Of a DNA stretch of 64,000 nt, positions 51,021-59,604 are shown in pieces. This DNA comes from Microbacterium sp. No. 7 (lineage in GTDB: Bacteria > Actinomycetota > Actinomycetes > Actinomycetales > Microbacteriaceae): contig NZ_CP012697.1 of assembly GCF_001314225.1 (NCBI RefSeq), forward strand, positions 4,526,001 through 4,590,000. The letters run 5' to 3'. Every line of letters begins with the position of its first letter. The first letter of the stretch is position 1. Made by a program: the position numbers and the translations under genes. A model generated the notes under the pieces. That model was given only the letters and a program-made list of their open reading frames with translations. It made no database searches and was not told the DNA's origin.

Positions 51021-51718
51021 GACATGTACACCTGTTCGAGCCGTCGATCGGCGAGGAGCGCTGCGGATGAGTCTTCGAGGACGACCCGGCCGCGGCGCAG
51101 CACGTACGCCCTGTTCGCGAGTCCGAGGCAGCGCTTGATCTGCTGCTCCACGATGAGGACGGCACGATCCGCCGTGGCGAGTCGCGCGATGGTCTCGAAC
51201 AGTTCGTCGATCACCATCGGCGCCAAGCCGAGGGAGGGCTCGTCGAGCAGCAGCACCGACGGGTCGCCGAGCAGCGCACGCGCGAGGGCGAGCATCTGCT
51301 GCTGCCCGCCCGAGAGGCGACCGCCCGGCTCGGAGAGCCTCGATCCCATCCACGGGAAGTATTCCAGCGCCCTGTCGATGTCGTCCTGCGCGCTGGTCTT
51401 CTCCGCGCGCAGGAAGGAGCCGAGCAGGAGGTTGTCGCGCACGGAGAGGTTCGGCAGGATCCCCCGGCTCTCGACCACGTGCGCGATCCCGCGGCGGGCG
51501 ATCCGGTGCGGCGGCAGCCCGTTCAGCTCCTCGCCGTCCAACTCGATCGAACCCGTCCGCGCGGCGAGCAGGCCCGAGATCGTGCGCAGCAGCGTCGACT
51601 TTCCCGCGCCGTTCGGCCCGAGCACCGCGACCACCTCGCCGACTCCGACGTCGATGCTGACGTCCTCGAGCACCGGAACCGGGCCATACCCTGAACTCAG
51701 ATGGCGGATCGAGAGCAT
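51017..51718 (-). CDS. Branched-chain-type ABC ATPase, LivF
   Basis: A 233-residue ATPase with 'LSSGYGPVPVLEDVSIDV', Walker A GPNGAGKST, 'VVESRGILPNLSVRDNLLLG', signature LSGGQQQMLALARAL and Walker B VLLLDEPSLGLAP. The 'SLGLAP' form and short C-terminus mark LivF. ATG 51718 overlaps the dipeptidase stop by one base (TGATG), tying transport and hydrolysis into one translation unit. Confidence 0.92.
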   Translation of the reverse strand: MLSIRHLSSGYGPVPVLEDVSIDVGVGEVVAVLGPNGAGKSTLLRTISGLLAARTGSIELDGEELNGLPPHRIARRGIAHVVESRGILPNLSVRDNLLLGSFLRAEKTSAQDDIDRALEYFPWMGSRLSEPGGRLSGGQQQMLALARALLGDPSVLLLDEPSLGLAPMVIDELFETIARLATADRAVLIVEQQIKRCLGLANRAYVLRRGRVVLEDSSAALLADRRLEQVYMS

Positions 51719-52929
51719 CAGTGCCAGACATCCTCGAGGAGGCGCAGGATGTTGCCGCCGAGCACAGCCGCGATCTCGCTGTCGCTGTACCCGTGCTTGA
51801 CCAGCCAGGCGGTCACGTTGGGATAGCTCTCGGTCAGGTTCTCGACACCGTCCACGAACGACACCTGCGTGTACTCCAGGTCGCCGGGGTCGTACATTCC
51901 CTTGATGTCGACGTTGCGCTGCGCGTTGTGATGCAGCCCCGCATGGTCGCCGTAGAGCGTGTCGAGGCCGAAGGTGACGTGTTCGATGCCCATCAGGTCG
52001 ACGGCGTGGACGAAGTGGTCCATCACGGACTCGATCGACTGGGTGCGGTGCTGCAGGGAGATCGTGGACAGCGGGGTGGCCATGATGCCGAGCACGCCGC
52101 CGCGCTCGGCGCACGCCTTCAGCACCTCATCCGGCTTGAGGCGAGGGACCGGCCACAGCGAACGGCACCCGGAGTGGGTGATCGCGATGGGCTTCGCCGA
52201 GGTCTCGATCGCGTCGAGGCTCGTCTGGTCGCCGGAGTGCGCGACGTCCACCAGGATCCCGAGCTTGTTCATCCGCTCCACGGCTCGGCGTCCGAGCGCG
52301 GTGAGGCCGCCGTCTCGTCGCTCCTTCTGGCCGCTTCCGAGCGAGTTCGAATGCCCGTACGTCAGGCCCATCTGACGGACTCCGAGGCCGTACAGCACGT
52401 CGAGCCGATCGACCTCGTTCTCGATGCACTCCGTGCTCTCCGCACCCATGATGAAGCCGACCCTGCCGGTCGCCTTGGCATCGTGGATGTCCTGCACCGT
52501 ACGGATCACGGTGGCCTCGTCGTCGTGATAGGCGAGGTCGGCGAGCCGCATTCCGAGCGCGGTGATGACATCGTGCCACTTCCACCCGGACGGCGACCCC
52601 ATCCCGATGCTGCCGACCAGGTTGTCGAACAGAGCGGTGAGACGGGAGTGCTTCAACTCGCCGTACGCCGTGAAGTCGCGTTGGGTTCGCAGGTACTCGA
52701 ACAGCGCCGAGGGCTCCAGGGGCAGGAGCTGAGGATGGTCATGGAAGCTGACGACCAGGTTGTCTGCGAGCAGACGCTCGACGCGGGCCGCTTCGCTCTC
52801 CGACAGGCCGGCATCGTAGGTGCTGAGCCTGGTGCTGGGATCGACGAGGTCCACCGCCGAGAAGTCCTGACCGCGCTGCAGGAAGGGGTAGGACTCGTAG
52901 TGATGGGGCTTGGCCGGAACGTACGCCAT
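51718..52929 (-). CDS. M19-family membrane-type dipeptidase
   Basis: A 403-residue zinc dipeptidase of the renal-dipeptidase family, whose bacterial members cleave dipeptides including those with D-residues and some amides. Metal-site blocks are SFHDHPQ near the N-terminus, the bridging Glu in GAESTECI, and DVAHSG plus ITHSGCRSLWP for the His ligands. There is no signal peptide, so it acts in the cytoplasm. ATG 52929 follows GGAGGAAAC. Coupled to livF downstream; it may share substrate processing with the M20 enzyme of the same operon. Confidence 0.9.
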   Translation of the reverse strand: MAYVPAKPHHYESYPFLQRGQDFSAVDLVDPSTRLSTYDAGLSESEAARVERLLADNLVVSFHDHPQLLPLEPSALFEYLRTQRDFTAYGELKHSRLTALFDNLVGSIGMGSPSGWKWHDVITALGMRLADLAYHDDEATVIRTVQDIHDAKATGRVGFIMGAESTECIENEVDRLDVLYGLGVRQMGLTYGHSNSLGSGQKERRDGGLTALGRRAVERMNKLGILVDVAHSGDQTSLDAIETSAKPIAITHSGCRSLWPVPRLKPDEVLKACAERGGVLGIMATPLSTISLQHRTQSIESVMDHFVHAVDLMGIEHVTFGLDTLYGDHAGLHHNAQRNVDIKGMYDPGDLEYTQVSFVDGVENLTESYPNVTAWLVKHGYSDSEIAAVLGGNILRLLEDVWH

Positions 52930-52967
52930 TGTTTCCTCCGAGGGTGTTCTTCTTCGTTGAGTGCCGG

Positions 52968-52981
52968 CCCCGCGGGCGGGG
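52968..52981 (-). terminator. Small GC hairpin in the SDR-dipeptidase gap
   Basis: CCCCGC and GCGGGG pair around two bases, inside the 134-bp gap between the SDR and dipeptidase genes. It is a weak attenuator candidate with no T-run. Confidence 0.35.
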
Positions 52982-53063
52982 ACGACTGGGCAGCCTGTCG
53001 GCGAAGGTGGTCTCCCCCCACCGGCGTCGACGGTCCTGTCCGCATCGCGCATGCGGTGTCGGC

Positions 53064-53918
53064 TCAGGAGTGCCGGAGATCGCCTCCGTCGACGGCGAGG
53101 GTCTGTCCGGTCACGAAACCGGACGCGGACGAGCCGAGGTACACGACGGCCTCGGCGATGTCCTCCGCGCGCCCCCACCGGCGCACCGGGATCTGCGCGG
53201 CGATCTCGTTCGGCGCGTTCTCGCCGTGGAGTCGCTCCAGGCGGTCCAGGGCGCGGCCCGTGGCGATGAAGCCGGGGGCGATGGAGTTCACGCGGATGCC
53301 GTGGGGCGCCACGTCCTGTGCCACCGTGCGGAGGTACATCTGCGCAGCCGCCTTCCCCCCGCCGTAGAAGGCCATCTCGCCTGTTGCGCTCGGGCGGTTC
53401 CCCGCAGTCGAGGAGATGAAGACGACGCTTCCCGATCCCGCCGCGATCATGTGCGGCAGGGTGGCGAGCACGCTGTAGACGACGGAGTAGTAGTTGTCGG
53501 CCGTCGAAGACAGCAGGTACTGCTGCGTGGCGGGGTCGGCGAGGTCGAAGGCGGATGCCCTGACGTAGGCGATGTCCCCCGCGCTGCCGCCGGCGTTGCA
53601 GACGAGGAGGTCGATGCGTCCCCAGGCATCGTGCACGGAGTTCACGAAGTCCAGCACCTGATCGACGTCCGTCAGATCGACCTGCGCATCGAGGACCTCG
53701 GCGCCGGCCTGCTCCAGCGACTGCCGGGGCGTGAGGCCGGCCGTGGCCTCGCGTTCCACACGGAACTGCTCGTAGCCCGCCATGTCTCGGTCGCAGACCG
53801 CTACGCGGTACCCCTCCCGGGCGAGGCGCATGGCGATCGTCCTTCCGATGCCTCGCGCGGCACCGGTGACGATGGCGACGGGGCGGTCGGCGGCGGACGG
53901 CATGGTGGGCTCAGACAC
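53064..53918 (-). CDS. Short-chain dehydrogenase/reductase (island, proximal)
   Basis: A 284-residue SDR. NAD(P) motif VTGAARGIGRTIA, NAG in VCNAGGSAG, Ser in VVFISSTAGN, Tyr and Lys in FYGGGKAAA, closing 'SGFVTGQTLAVDGG'. GTG 53918 is chosen because GGAG lies five bases upstream; GTG 53924 is also in frame but overlaps that GGAG. First structural gene of the island operon, downstream of the AsnC regulator and a candidate operator. It likely oxidises a hydroxyl of the substrate. The actual alcohol is unknown. Confidence 0.87.
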   Translation of the reverse strand: MSEPTMPSAADRPVAIVTGAARGIGRTIAMRLAREGYRVAVCDRDMAGYEQFRVEREATAGLTPRQSLEQAGAEVLDAQVDLTDVDQVLDFVNSVHDAWGRIDLLVCNAGGSAGDIAYVRASAFDLADPATQQYLLSSTADNYYSVVYSVLATLPHMIAAGSGSVVFISSTAGNRPSATGEMAFYGGGKAAAQMYLRTVAQDVAPHGIRVNSIAPGFIATGRALDRLERLHGENAPNEIAAQIPVRRWGRAEDIAEAVVYLGSSASGFVTGQTLAVDGGDLRHS

Positions 53919-53941
53919 GGTCACTCCAGGCGGACTCTGCG

Positions 53942-53960
53942 AACTCGGGTATTTCGAGTT
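53942..53960. promoter_or_regulatory. Inverted repeat AACTCG-N7-CGAGTT, candidate AsnC-type operator
   Basis: Perfect six-base arms are separated by GGTATTT in one of the most A+T-rich spots of the island, 24 bp upstream of the SDR start at 53918. The position suits control of the island operon by the tandem AsnC protein encoded just upstream. Confidence 0.45.
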
Positions 53961-54002
53961 TTTTGCATCCCACGCGGCCGCAGCACCGGATGAAGGATCT
54001 CC

Positions 54003-54020
54003 CCATCACGCGGGTGATGG
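54003..54020. promoter_or_regulatory. Inverted repeat CCATCAC-GCGG-GTGATGG
   Basis: Perfect seven-base arms around four bases, between the AsnC gene and the first SDR gene. It could be a second operator or a weak terminator for the regulator gene. Confidence 0.35.
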
Positions 54021-54087
54021 CGATGGATCCCCCCACAACGGCTGGTCTTCTGCCCGGGTATCGACGGAATCAGCCATCGGCGCCCTT

Positions 54088-55089
54088 TCAGAAGCAGGGG
54101 ACGACCGACAACGACCGGCCTTCGGCGTCGAGTACGTGCCCGATCCGCTTCGCCACACGGAGCATGACCGATCGATCGGCGACGACGACATGAGGATGCT
54201 TGGCGACCAGGGCGGCTTCGTATCTGATGAGCTCGGCCGGATGCGAGAGCCATACCCACAGCACCAGGTTCTCCCGGGCAGCGACCGACATGAGCAGGCG
54301 CACCCCCGGCTCCCGCGCGATCGCGCGCCCCGTCTTCTCCAGCGCGGCGGGCGGCACGGCGAGCCGCAGGCAGGCGTGAACGGGAGAACCCGACACCGAG
54401 CTCGCGACTTCGCAACGGAGGGTGACGCGCTCGGAGCGCGCCAGCTGCTCGTACCGGCGGGCGAGCGTCGACGCGGGTCTTCCGAGTCGACGAGCGAGGC
54501 CCTCGAAGGAGACGCGGGCGTCGATGCTGAGGACGCGGAGCAGTTCGAGGTCGGCCTCGGCGACATCGCCTGATCGCGCATTCCGCCGTGCTCCCGACGC
54601 GCGCAGCTGTGATTCCTCCGTCCGACCGAGCGCCCCCACCCGCCACTCACCGCCGTGCGTGAACATCCCGGATACGATCGCAGTCTCGACACGTGTCACA
54701 TGCGGGAGCTTCTCGACACGACCGACGAGATAGTCGGCGAGTGCCGGCAGATCCTTGACGCCGACGGCCACCTGCAGGCTCCAACTGCTTGCCGGCATCT
54801 CGATCGTCACCGCCTCACGATCTTCACAGAGCGCTGCCGCGACGCTCTCGACGTGCCCCGCCTCGCAGACGACGCCGACGATCGCCATCACACGCCACGC
54901 GCCTGATGCCGGCCCGGGGATCGCGGTCGCCCAGGCGAGCCGGCGCTGCACCAAGCTGCTCCATCGCCGCGCCACCGTCACCGGCGATGTGTCCAAGACG
55001 GATCCGACCAGGCTCCACGGCGCTCGAGGGTTCACTTCGAGCGCGTGCACGATCGCCAGATCAAGCTCATCGACGAGCTGTTCGCCCAC
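54088..55089 (-). CDS. Lrp/AsnC-family regulator with two tandem AsnC modules
   Basis: A 333-residue transcription factor that is twice the usual length. Module 1 opens with 'LDLAIVHALEVNPRAPWSLVGSVL' and 'SPVTVARRWSSLVQRR' (helix-turn-helix) and module 2 with 'ADLELLRVLSIDARVSFEGLARRLG' and 'PASTLARRYEQLARS'. Each is followed by a ligand-binding RAM-like half. Duplicated AsnC proteins are common in Actinobacteria and usually control a neighbouring catabolic operon. GTG 55089. It is the first gene of the leftward island, 170 bp upstream of the first SDR gene. Confidence 0.87.
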   Translation of the reverse strand: MGEQLVDELDLAIVHALEVNPRAPWSLVGSVLDTSPVTVARRWSSLVQRRLAWATAIPGPASGAWRVMAIVGVVCEAGHVESVAAALCEDREAVTIEMPASSWSLQVAVGVKDLPALADYLVGRVEKLPHVTRVETAIVSGMFTHGGEWRVGALGRTEESQLRASGARRNARSGDVAEADLELLRVLSIDARVSFEGLARRLGRPASTLARRYEQLARSERVTLRCEVASSVSGSPVHACLRLAVPPAALEKTGRAIAREPGVRLLMSVAARENLVLWVWLSHPAELIRYEAALVAKHPHVVVADRSVMLRVAKRIGHVLDAEGRSLSVVPCF

Positions 55090-55340
55090 GTGGCCTCCGC
55101 ACTTTCTCCGGTGGTCTCATCCAGCAGATGTCCGCGGTCGGCCAGCGGTCGGCGAAGGTGATGGCGAACGCAGTGACAGCAGGCTCCCCGCGCATCGCCC
55201 ATCGGGCTCGGCCCGCAACAGTCGGCTCGAGTGAGCTGATGACAAGATACAGGCACTTCCGCGCGGCCTGACCCGCCGCCGGATGCGCCTGTCCCACGTC
55301 ACCTGGAACAAGCGGTTCCGGCGTCGATCCGCCACGGCCG
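55090..55340. other. 251-bp gap between CCA-adding enzyme and AsnC regulator
   Basis: No gene is evident. A short hairpin GGAAC-N5-GTTCC (55305-55319), about 20 bp after the CCA gene stop, may help end that transcript. The AsnC promoter must lie in the other half, but no convincing -10/-35 pair is seen. This gap is also the likely right edge of the acquired island. Confidence 0.4.
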
Positions 55341-56768
55341 CTACCCGCGCGCCGCCCACCATTCGCGCAGGCGCTGCTCCGCGGCATCCGCGCCGATCCT
55401 GCCCTCGTCGAGCCGGATGTCGAGCAGGAAGCGGTAGGCCTCGCCGATCTCCCGGCCGGGCCCGATGCCCAGGATCTGCTGGATCTGGTTGCCGTCGAGC
55501 TCGGGACGCATGGCATCCAGCTCTTCCTGAGCCGCCAGCTCCGCGATGCGGTGCTCGATGTCGTCGTAGGCGTTCGCAAGACGCGCGGCCTTGCGGCGGT
55601 TGCGCGTCGTGACGTCGGCCCGCGTGAGGATGTGCAGGCGTTCCAGCTCATCGCCGGCGTCGCGCACGTAGCGGCGCACGGCCGAGTCGGTCCATGCGCC
55701 CTCGGAGTAGCCGAAGAAGCGCAGGTGCTGCTCGATCAGCTGGCACACCGACGACGTCGTGTCGGCGTCGAACCGCAGCGCCTGCAGCCGCTTGCGCGCC
55801 ATGCGGGCGCCCTTCACGTCGTGGTGGTGGAAGCTCACCCCTCCGCCCGGCTCGAGCTTGCGCGTCGCCGGCTTGCCGATGTCGTGCAGCAGCGCGGCGA
55901 GGCGCAGCGGAACGTCGGGCGCCGCTCCCGGATGCCGCTCGTGCTCCAGCTCGATCGCCTGCCGCAGCACCGTGAGCGAGTGCTCGTAGACGTCCTTGTG
56001 ATGGTGGTGCTCGTCGACCTCGAGGCGCAGGCTCGGCACCTCGGGCAGGAACTCGTCCATCAGCCCCGTCTCCACGAGGATGCGGATGCCGCGCACGGGA
56101 TCGTCGGTCTGCAGCAGCTTCACGAGCTCGCCCTGCACGCGCTCCGCGCTCACGATGCCGAGCGACGCGTGCAGCTCGGTCATCGCCGCGAGCGTCGCCG
56201 GATCGACGTCGAACCCCAGCTGCGACGCGAAACGGGCCGCGCGCAGCATGCGCAGCGGGTCGTCGCCGAAGCTCACGGCGGGGTCGGCGGGCGTGCGCAG
56301 CACCTCCGCGATCAGGTCCTCGACGCCGCCGGTGGGGTCGACGAGCGTCGGACCCGGCACCCGCAGCGCCATCGCCCCGACCGTGAAGTCGCGGCGGGCG
56401 AGATCGCCCTCGAGCGTGTCGCCGAACTCGACGGTCGGCTTGCGGGTGACGCCGTCGTAGCTGTCGGCGCGGTAGGTCGTGATCTCCACTTGCTCGCCGT
56501 GGACCTTCGCGCCGATCGTGCCGAAGGCCCGGCCGATGTCCCACGTCGCCGACGCGAGCGGCTTCACGACGCCCAGGATGTCGTCGGGCCGCGCGTTCGT
56601 CGTGAAGTCGAGGTCGTTGATCGCGCGCCCCAGCAGCGCGTCGCGCACGGGACCGCCCACGATCGCCAGCTCGAACCCGGCATCCGCGAACGCCTGTGCG
56701 AGGGTGCGCACGACCGGGGTCTCGGCGAGCGTCCCGAGACGAGCGACGCCCTCGGCCATGTTGAGCAT
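55341..56768 (-). CDS. cca: CCA tRNA nucleotidyltransferase
   Basis: A 475-residue class II CCA-adding enzyme that builds the CCA end of tRNAs. Motif A is GGPVRDALLGRAINDLDF, with the catalytic DLD. 'RRDFTVGAMA' and 'DPLRMLRAARFASQLGF' follow, and a C-terminal HD domain has LAALLHDIGKP. The actinobacterial form is of this length. ATG 56768 is seven bases after TACGCT, supporting this start over the reading from 56864. It is divergent from the CorA gene. Its position two genes before the DUF6049-murJ-trxB run agrees with origin-proximal gene order in Actinobacteria. Confidence 0.94.
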   Translation of the reverse strand: MLNMAEGVARLGTLAETPVVRTLAQAFADAGFELAIVGGPVRDALLGRAINDLDFTTNARPDDILGVVKPLASATWDIGRAFGTIGAKVHGEQVEITTYRADSYDGVTRKPTVEFGDTLEGDLARRDFTVGAMALRVPGPTLVDPTGGVEDLIAEVLRTPADPAVSFGDDPLRMLRAARFASQLGFDVDPATLAAMTELHASLGIVSAERVQGELVKLLQTDDPVRGIRILVETGLMDEFLPEVPSLRLEVDEHHHHKDVYEHSLTVLRQAIELEHERHPGAAPDVPLRLAALLHDIGKPATRKLEPGGGVSFHHHDVKGARMARKRLQALRFDADTTSSVCQLIEQHLRFFGYSEGAWTDSAVRRYVRDAGDELERLHILTRADVTTRNRRKAARLANAYDDIEHRIAELAAQEELDAMRPELDGNQIQQILGIGPGREIGEAYRFLLDIRLDEGRIGADAAEQRLREWWAARG

Positions 56769-56775
56769 GGGTTCC

Positions 56776-56781
56776 AGCGTA
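56776..56781 (-). promoter_or_regulatory. -10 element TACGCT for leaderless cca mRNA
   Basis: TACGCT on the minus strand lies seven bases before ATG 56768. There is no ribosome binding site between them. Confidence 0.5.
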
Positions 56782-56878
56782 CCGGCGGCGGATGCGACGA
56801 CCCGGCGCCCGCCCCGACCCGGGATGCGGCGCGGACGACGTTGGGGGGAGGATGGGTCCGACACCGGAGGGAGGGCGC

Positions 56879-57940
56879 ATGGCCCGGCCGCACGACCACG
56901 ACGAGCCCACGACGGCGCCCGTGCTCACACGGCGCATCGTCGACGGCATCCCCCAGCGGCTGACGGCGGGCGACACGTTCGCCGACGCGCTCGCCTTCGC
57001 CGACGACGGCGACGACCGCCTCGCCCTCACGGTCGTGCCCCGGCCCGATCCCGACACGATCACGGAGCTCGCGAACGCCTGGCGGCTGCATCCGCTGCTG
57101 CTCGAAGACCTGCTGCAGGCCGAGCAGCGCCCCAAGGTCGAGCGCTACGACGACGTGCTGTTCCTCGTGGTGCGCTCGGCGCGCTACCTCGACGACGTCG
57201 AGGAGGTCGAGTTCAGCGAGTTCCACCTGCTCGTGCGGCCGCGCGTCGTCGTCATCGTGTGCCAGGACGGCCGGCTCGCCGACGGCACCGTGATCACGCC
57301 GAGCACGGTCGAGGCGGCCGAGGCCCCGCTCGGCGACGGCACCCTGCTGCTCGGCGACCCCGAGCTGCTGCGGCTCGGCCCCGAGGCGCTCGTCTACCGG
57401 CTGCTCGACGCGATCGTCGACGGCTACTATCCCGTGCTCGACGGCCTGCAGACCGACCGCGAGCAGATCGAGCGCCAGGTGTTCAGCGGCGACGCCGCCG
57501 CCGCGGAGCGCATCTACCGGCTGAGCCACGAGGTCATCGACCTGCTGCACGCGACGACCGCGCTCGCCAAGGTGCTGCAGCGCCTGCAGCTCGGCGCCGA
57601 CCGCTACGCCGTGCCGACGCCGCTGCTCGCGCACCTGCAGGACGTCGCCGACCACCTTGCCCACGTGATCGCCGAGACGACCGAGCTGCGCGACGCGCTG
57701 TCGCAGATCCTCAACGTGAACGCGACGCTGGTGGCGCAGCGGCAGAACGAGGACATGAAGAAGATCTCCGGCTGGGCGGCGATCCTGTTCGCGCCCACGC
57801 TCATCGGCGCCGTGTACGGCATGAACTTCGACGTCATGCCCGAGCTGCACTGGGCCTTCGGCTATCCCGTCGCGCTCGGCGCGATGCTCGCGTTCGCGAC
57901 GACGCTGTACATCGTCTTCAAACGCAAGAAGTGGATGTGA
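56879..57940 (+). CDS. corA: CorA-family Mg2+/divalent cation transporter
   Basis: A 353-residue CorA channel. The pore motif YGMNFDVMPELHWAFGYP follows the first of two C-terminal membrane helices. The long cytoplasmic N-domain includes 'LHPLLLEDLLQAEQRPKVERYDD', a family block, and the end is basic (FKRKKWM). Magnesium uptake is the usual role; cobalt and nickel also pass. ATG 56879 has GGAGGGAGG upstream. It is convergent with the methyltransferase gene, with 9 bp between stops. Confidence 0.92.
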   Translation: MARPHDHDEPTTAPVLTRRIVDGIPQRLTAGDTFADALAFADDGDDRLALTVVPRPDPDTITELANAWRLHPLLLEDLLQAEQRPKVERYDDVLFLVVRSARYLDDVEEVEFSEFHLLVRPRVVVIVCQDGRLADGTVITPSTVEAAEAPLGDGTLLLGDPELLRLGPEALVYRLLDAIVDGYYPVLDGLQTDREQIERQVFSGDAAAAERIYRLSHEVIDLLHATTALAKVLQRLQLGADRYAVPTPLLAHLQDVADHLAHVIAETTELRDALSQILNVNATLVAQRQNEDMKKISGWAAILFAPTLIGAVYGMNFDVMPELHWAFGYPVALGAMLAFATTLYIVFKRKKWM

Positions 57941-57949
57941 GGCCCGCCG

Positions 57950-59485
57950 TCAGCTCAGCTGAAGGATGCCGGTGAACACGAGCTCGCGCACGCGGGGGAG
58001 CAGATCGGCGCGCAGCGCGGACGCATCGGCCTCGAGCAGCTCGGCGATCGCGTCGACGAGCACGCCCACCGGCAGCTCGCCGTCGCACGCCCCGACGAGC
58101 GCGGCGAGCGCGGGGTCGACCTCGACGACGCGCGCGAAGCCGCCGCCCTGGCGCAGCTCGATCACGCTCGGGCTCTCGGCGCCGGGCAGGTGGTGGCGCG
58201 CCTCGGTCACGTCGCCGGCCACGCACAGCGTCGCGCCGGCGAGCGCGGCGTCGTCGAGCACGGCCAGCCGGTCCCACGCGTCAAGGGCCTCGGCGAGATG
58301 CGGCGCGAGAGGGCCCGGCACCGGCTGCGTGACGCGCTCGTAGCGCGCGAGCGGCGCGGCGGCGGACTCCGGCATCCGCCGGCGCAGCAGGACGTAGCCG
58401 AAGCCGATCGCGGTCACCCCGCGCGCGGCGAAGTCGGCGAGCCAGGCGTCGACGAGGCCCTCGTAGGCCGTGCTGCCCGGCGCGGTGCCGCCGTCGCGCA
58501 CCCACAGCTGCGCGTAGCCGAGCGGATCGAGCAGCTCGCGCTCGACGACCCACGCGTCGAGCGGCACGGGCGACGACGACACCCAGTCGCGCACGCGATC
58601 GAGGCCCGGGGCCCCCGACCGGTACTCCCAGTTGCCGAGCAGCTGCGCGACGCCGCCGGGGGCGAGCACGGCGCCGACGCCGCGCACGAACGACGCGACG
58701 AGCTCGTCGCCGGCCATGCCGCCGTCGCGGTACTCGTACTGCGGCACGCCCGCGACGCGCGGCGTGATCACGAACGGCGGGTTCGACACGACGCGGTCGA
58801 ACAGCTCGCCCGCGACGGGCTCGAACAGGCTGCCGCGGCGCACCTCGATCGCGTCGACCCCGTTGAGCAGCGCGTTGACGCGCGTGAACCACAGCGCGCG
58901 CTCCGAGACATCCGTCGCGACCACGCCGTCGGCGGCGCGCCGCGCCCGCAGGGCCTGGATGCCGCAGCCCGTCCCCACGTCGAGCACGCGGCCGACGGGA
59001 GCCGGCAGCTGCAGGCCCGCGAGCGTCAGCGACGCGCCGCCCACGCCGAGCACGTGGCCGGTCGGCAGCGCGCCGCGCAGCGCCGCCTCGTCGAGGTCGC
59101 TCGCGATGAGCCACTCCCCCTCGCCCCGGTCGTCGGCGAAGTCCTGCGGACGGATGAGCGCCGTCGGGGCCACGACGCCGTCGGCCGTCGAGGCCAGGCC
59201 GAGGGCGACCAGCCCGTCAGCGCCGACGCGCGGCAGTGCGGCGTCCACCCGCTTGCGCGGCAGCGGGTCGCCGAGGAAGAACAGCAGGCAGGCGGTCGCG
59301 AGCGCGTCGGCGCGTCCCTCGAGCGCGGTGCGCGCCGGGCCGGGCAGGCCCGCGCCGATCGCCGCGTCGGCGAGCGGTCCCCATGCCTCGCGCACGGCGG
59401 CCGCGGTGTATCCGGCATCCACGAGGTCGGCGCGCAGCGCGGCGATCCCGTCGTCCGCTCGGCGCTCGCTGTCGAGGTCGGCCAT
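57950..59485 (-). CDS. Class I SAM-dependent methyltransferase with N-terminal extension
   Basis: A 511-residue protein. The SAM motif VLDVGTGCGIQALRA is near residue 168 and the catalytic NPPF tetrad in RVVSNPPFVIT near 235, the latter characteristic of N-methyltransferases acting on amides or bases (HemK/PrmC and RsmC/RlmG relatives). About 150 N-terminal residues and about 190 C-terminal residues surround the domain, resembling actinobacterial DUF7059/DUF7782-type proteins. The target is unknown. ATG 59485 is eight bases after a TAACGT hexamer. Confidence 0.85.
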   Translation of the reverse strand: MADLDSERRADDGIAALRADLVDAGYTAAAVREAWGPLADAAIGAGLPGPARTALEGRADALATACLLFFLGDPLPRKRVDAALPRVGADGLVALGLASTADGVVAPTALIRPQDFADDRGEGEWLIASDLDEAALRGALPTGHVLGVGGASLTLAGLQLPAPVGRVLDVGTGCGIQALRARRAADGVVATDVSERALWFTRVNALLNGVDAIEVRRGSLFEPVAGELFDRVVSNPPFVITPRVAGVPQYEYRDGGMAGDELVASFVRGVGAVLAPGGVAQLLGNWEYRSGAPGLDRVRDWVSSSPVPLDAWVVERELLDPLGYAQLWVRDGGTAPGSTAYEGLVDAWLADFAARGVTAIGFGYVLLRRRMPESAAAPLARYERVTQPVPGPLAPHLAEALDAWDRLAVLDDAALAGATLCVAGDVTEARHHLPGAESPSVIELRQGGGFARVVEVDPALAALVGACDGELPVGVLVDAIAELLEADASALRADLLPRVRELVFTGILQLS

Positions 59486-59556
59486 GGGGCCACACGTTAC
59501 CCCACGGGTGTGACATCGGCGCGGCCGGTCACCGGGGGCGCACAGCGGCGGGACCA

Positions 59557-59562
59557 TAGAAT
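59557..59562 (+). promoter_or_regulatory. -10 element TAGAAT for the DUF6049-murJ operon
   Basis: TAGAAT lies 42 bp upstream of ATG 59605. No good -35 partner is visible. Confidence 0.45.
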
Positions 59563-59604
59563 CGCACCAGATCGTGCGGTCCGGAATCGCACGGAACCCT
59601 CACG

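Noticed and set aside
56769..56864. CCA-adding enzyme start at 56864
   Set aside because: The extra 32 residues are Arg/Pro-rich without family similarity, and the TACGCT hexamer at 56776-56781 places transcription at ATG 56768.
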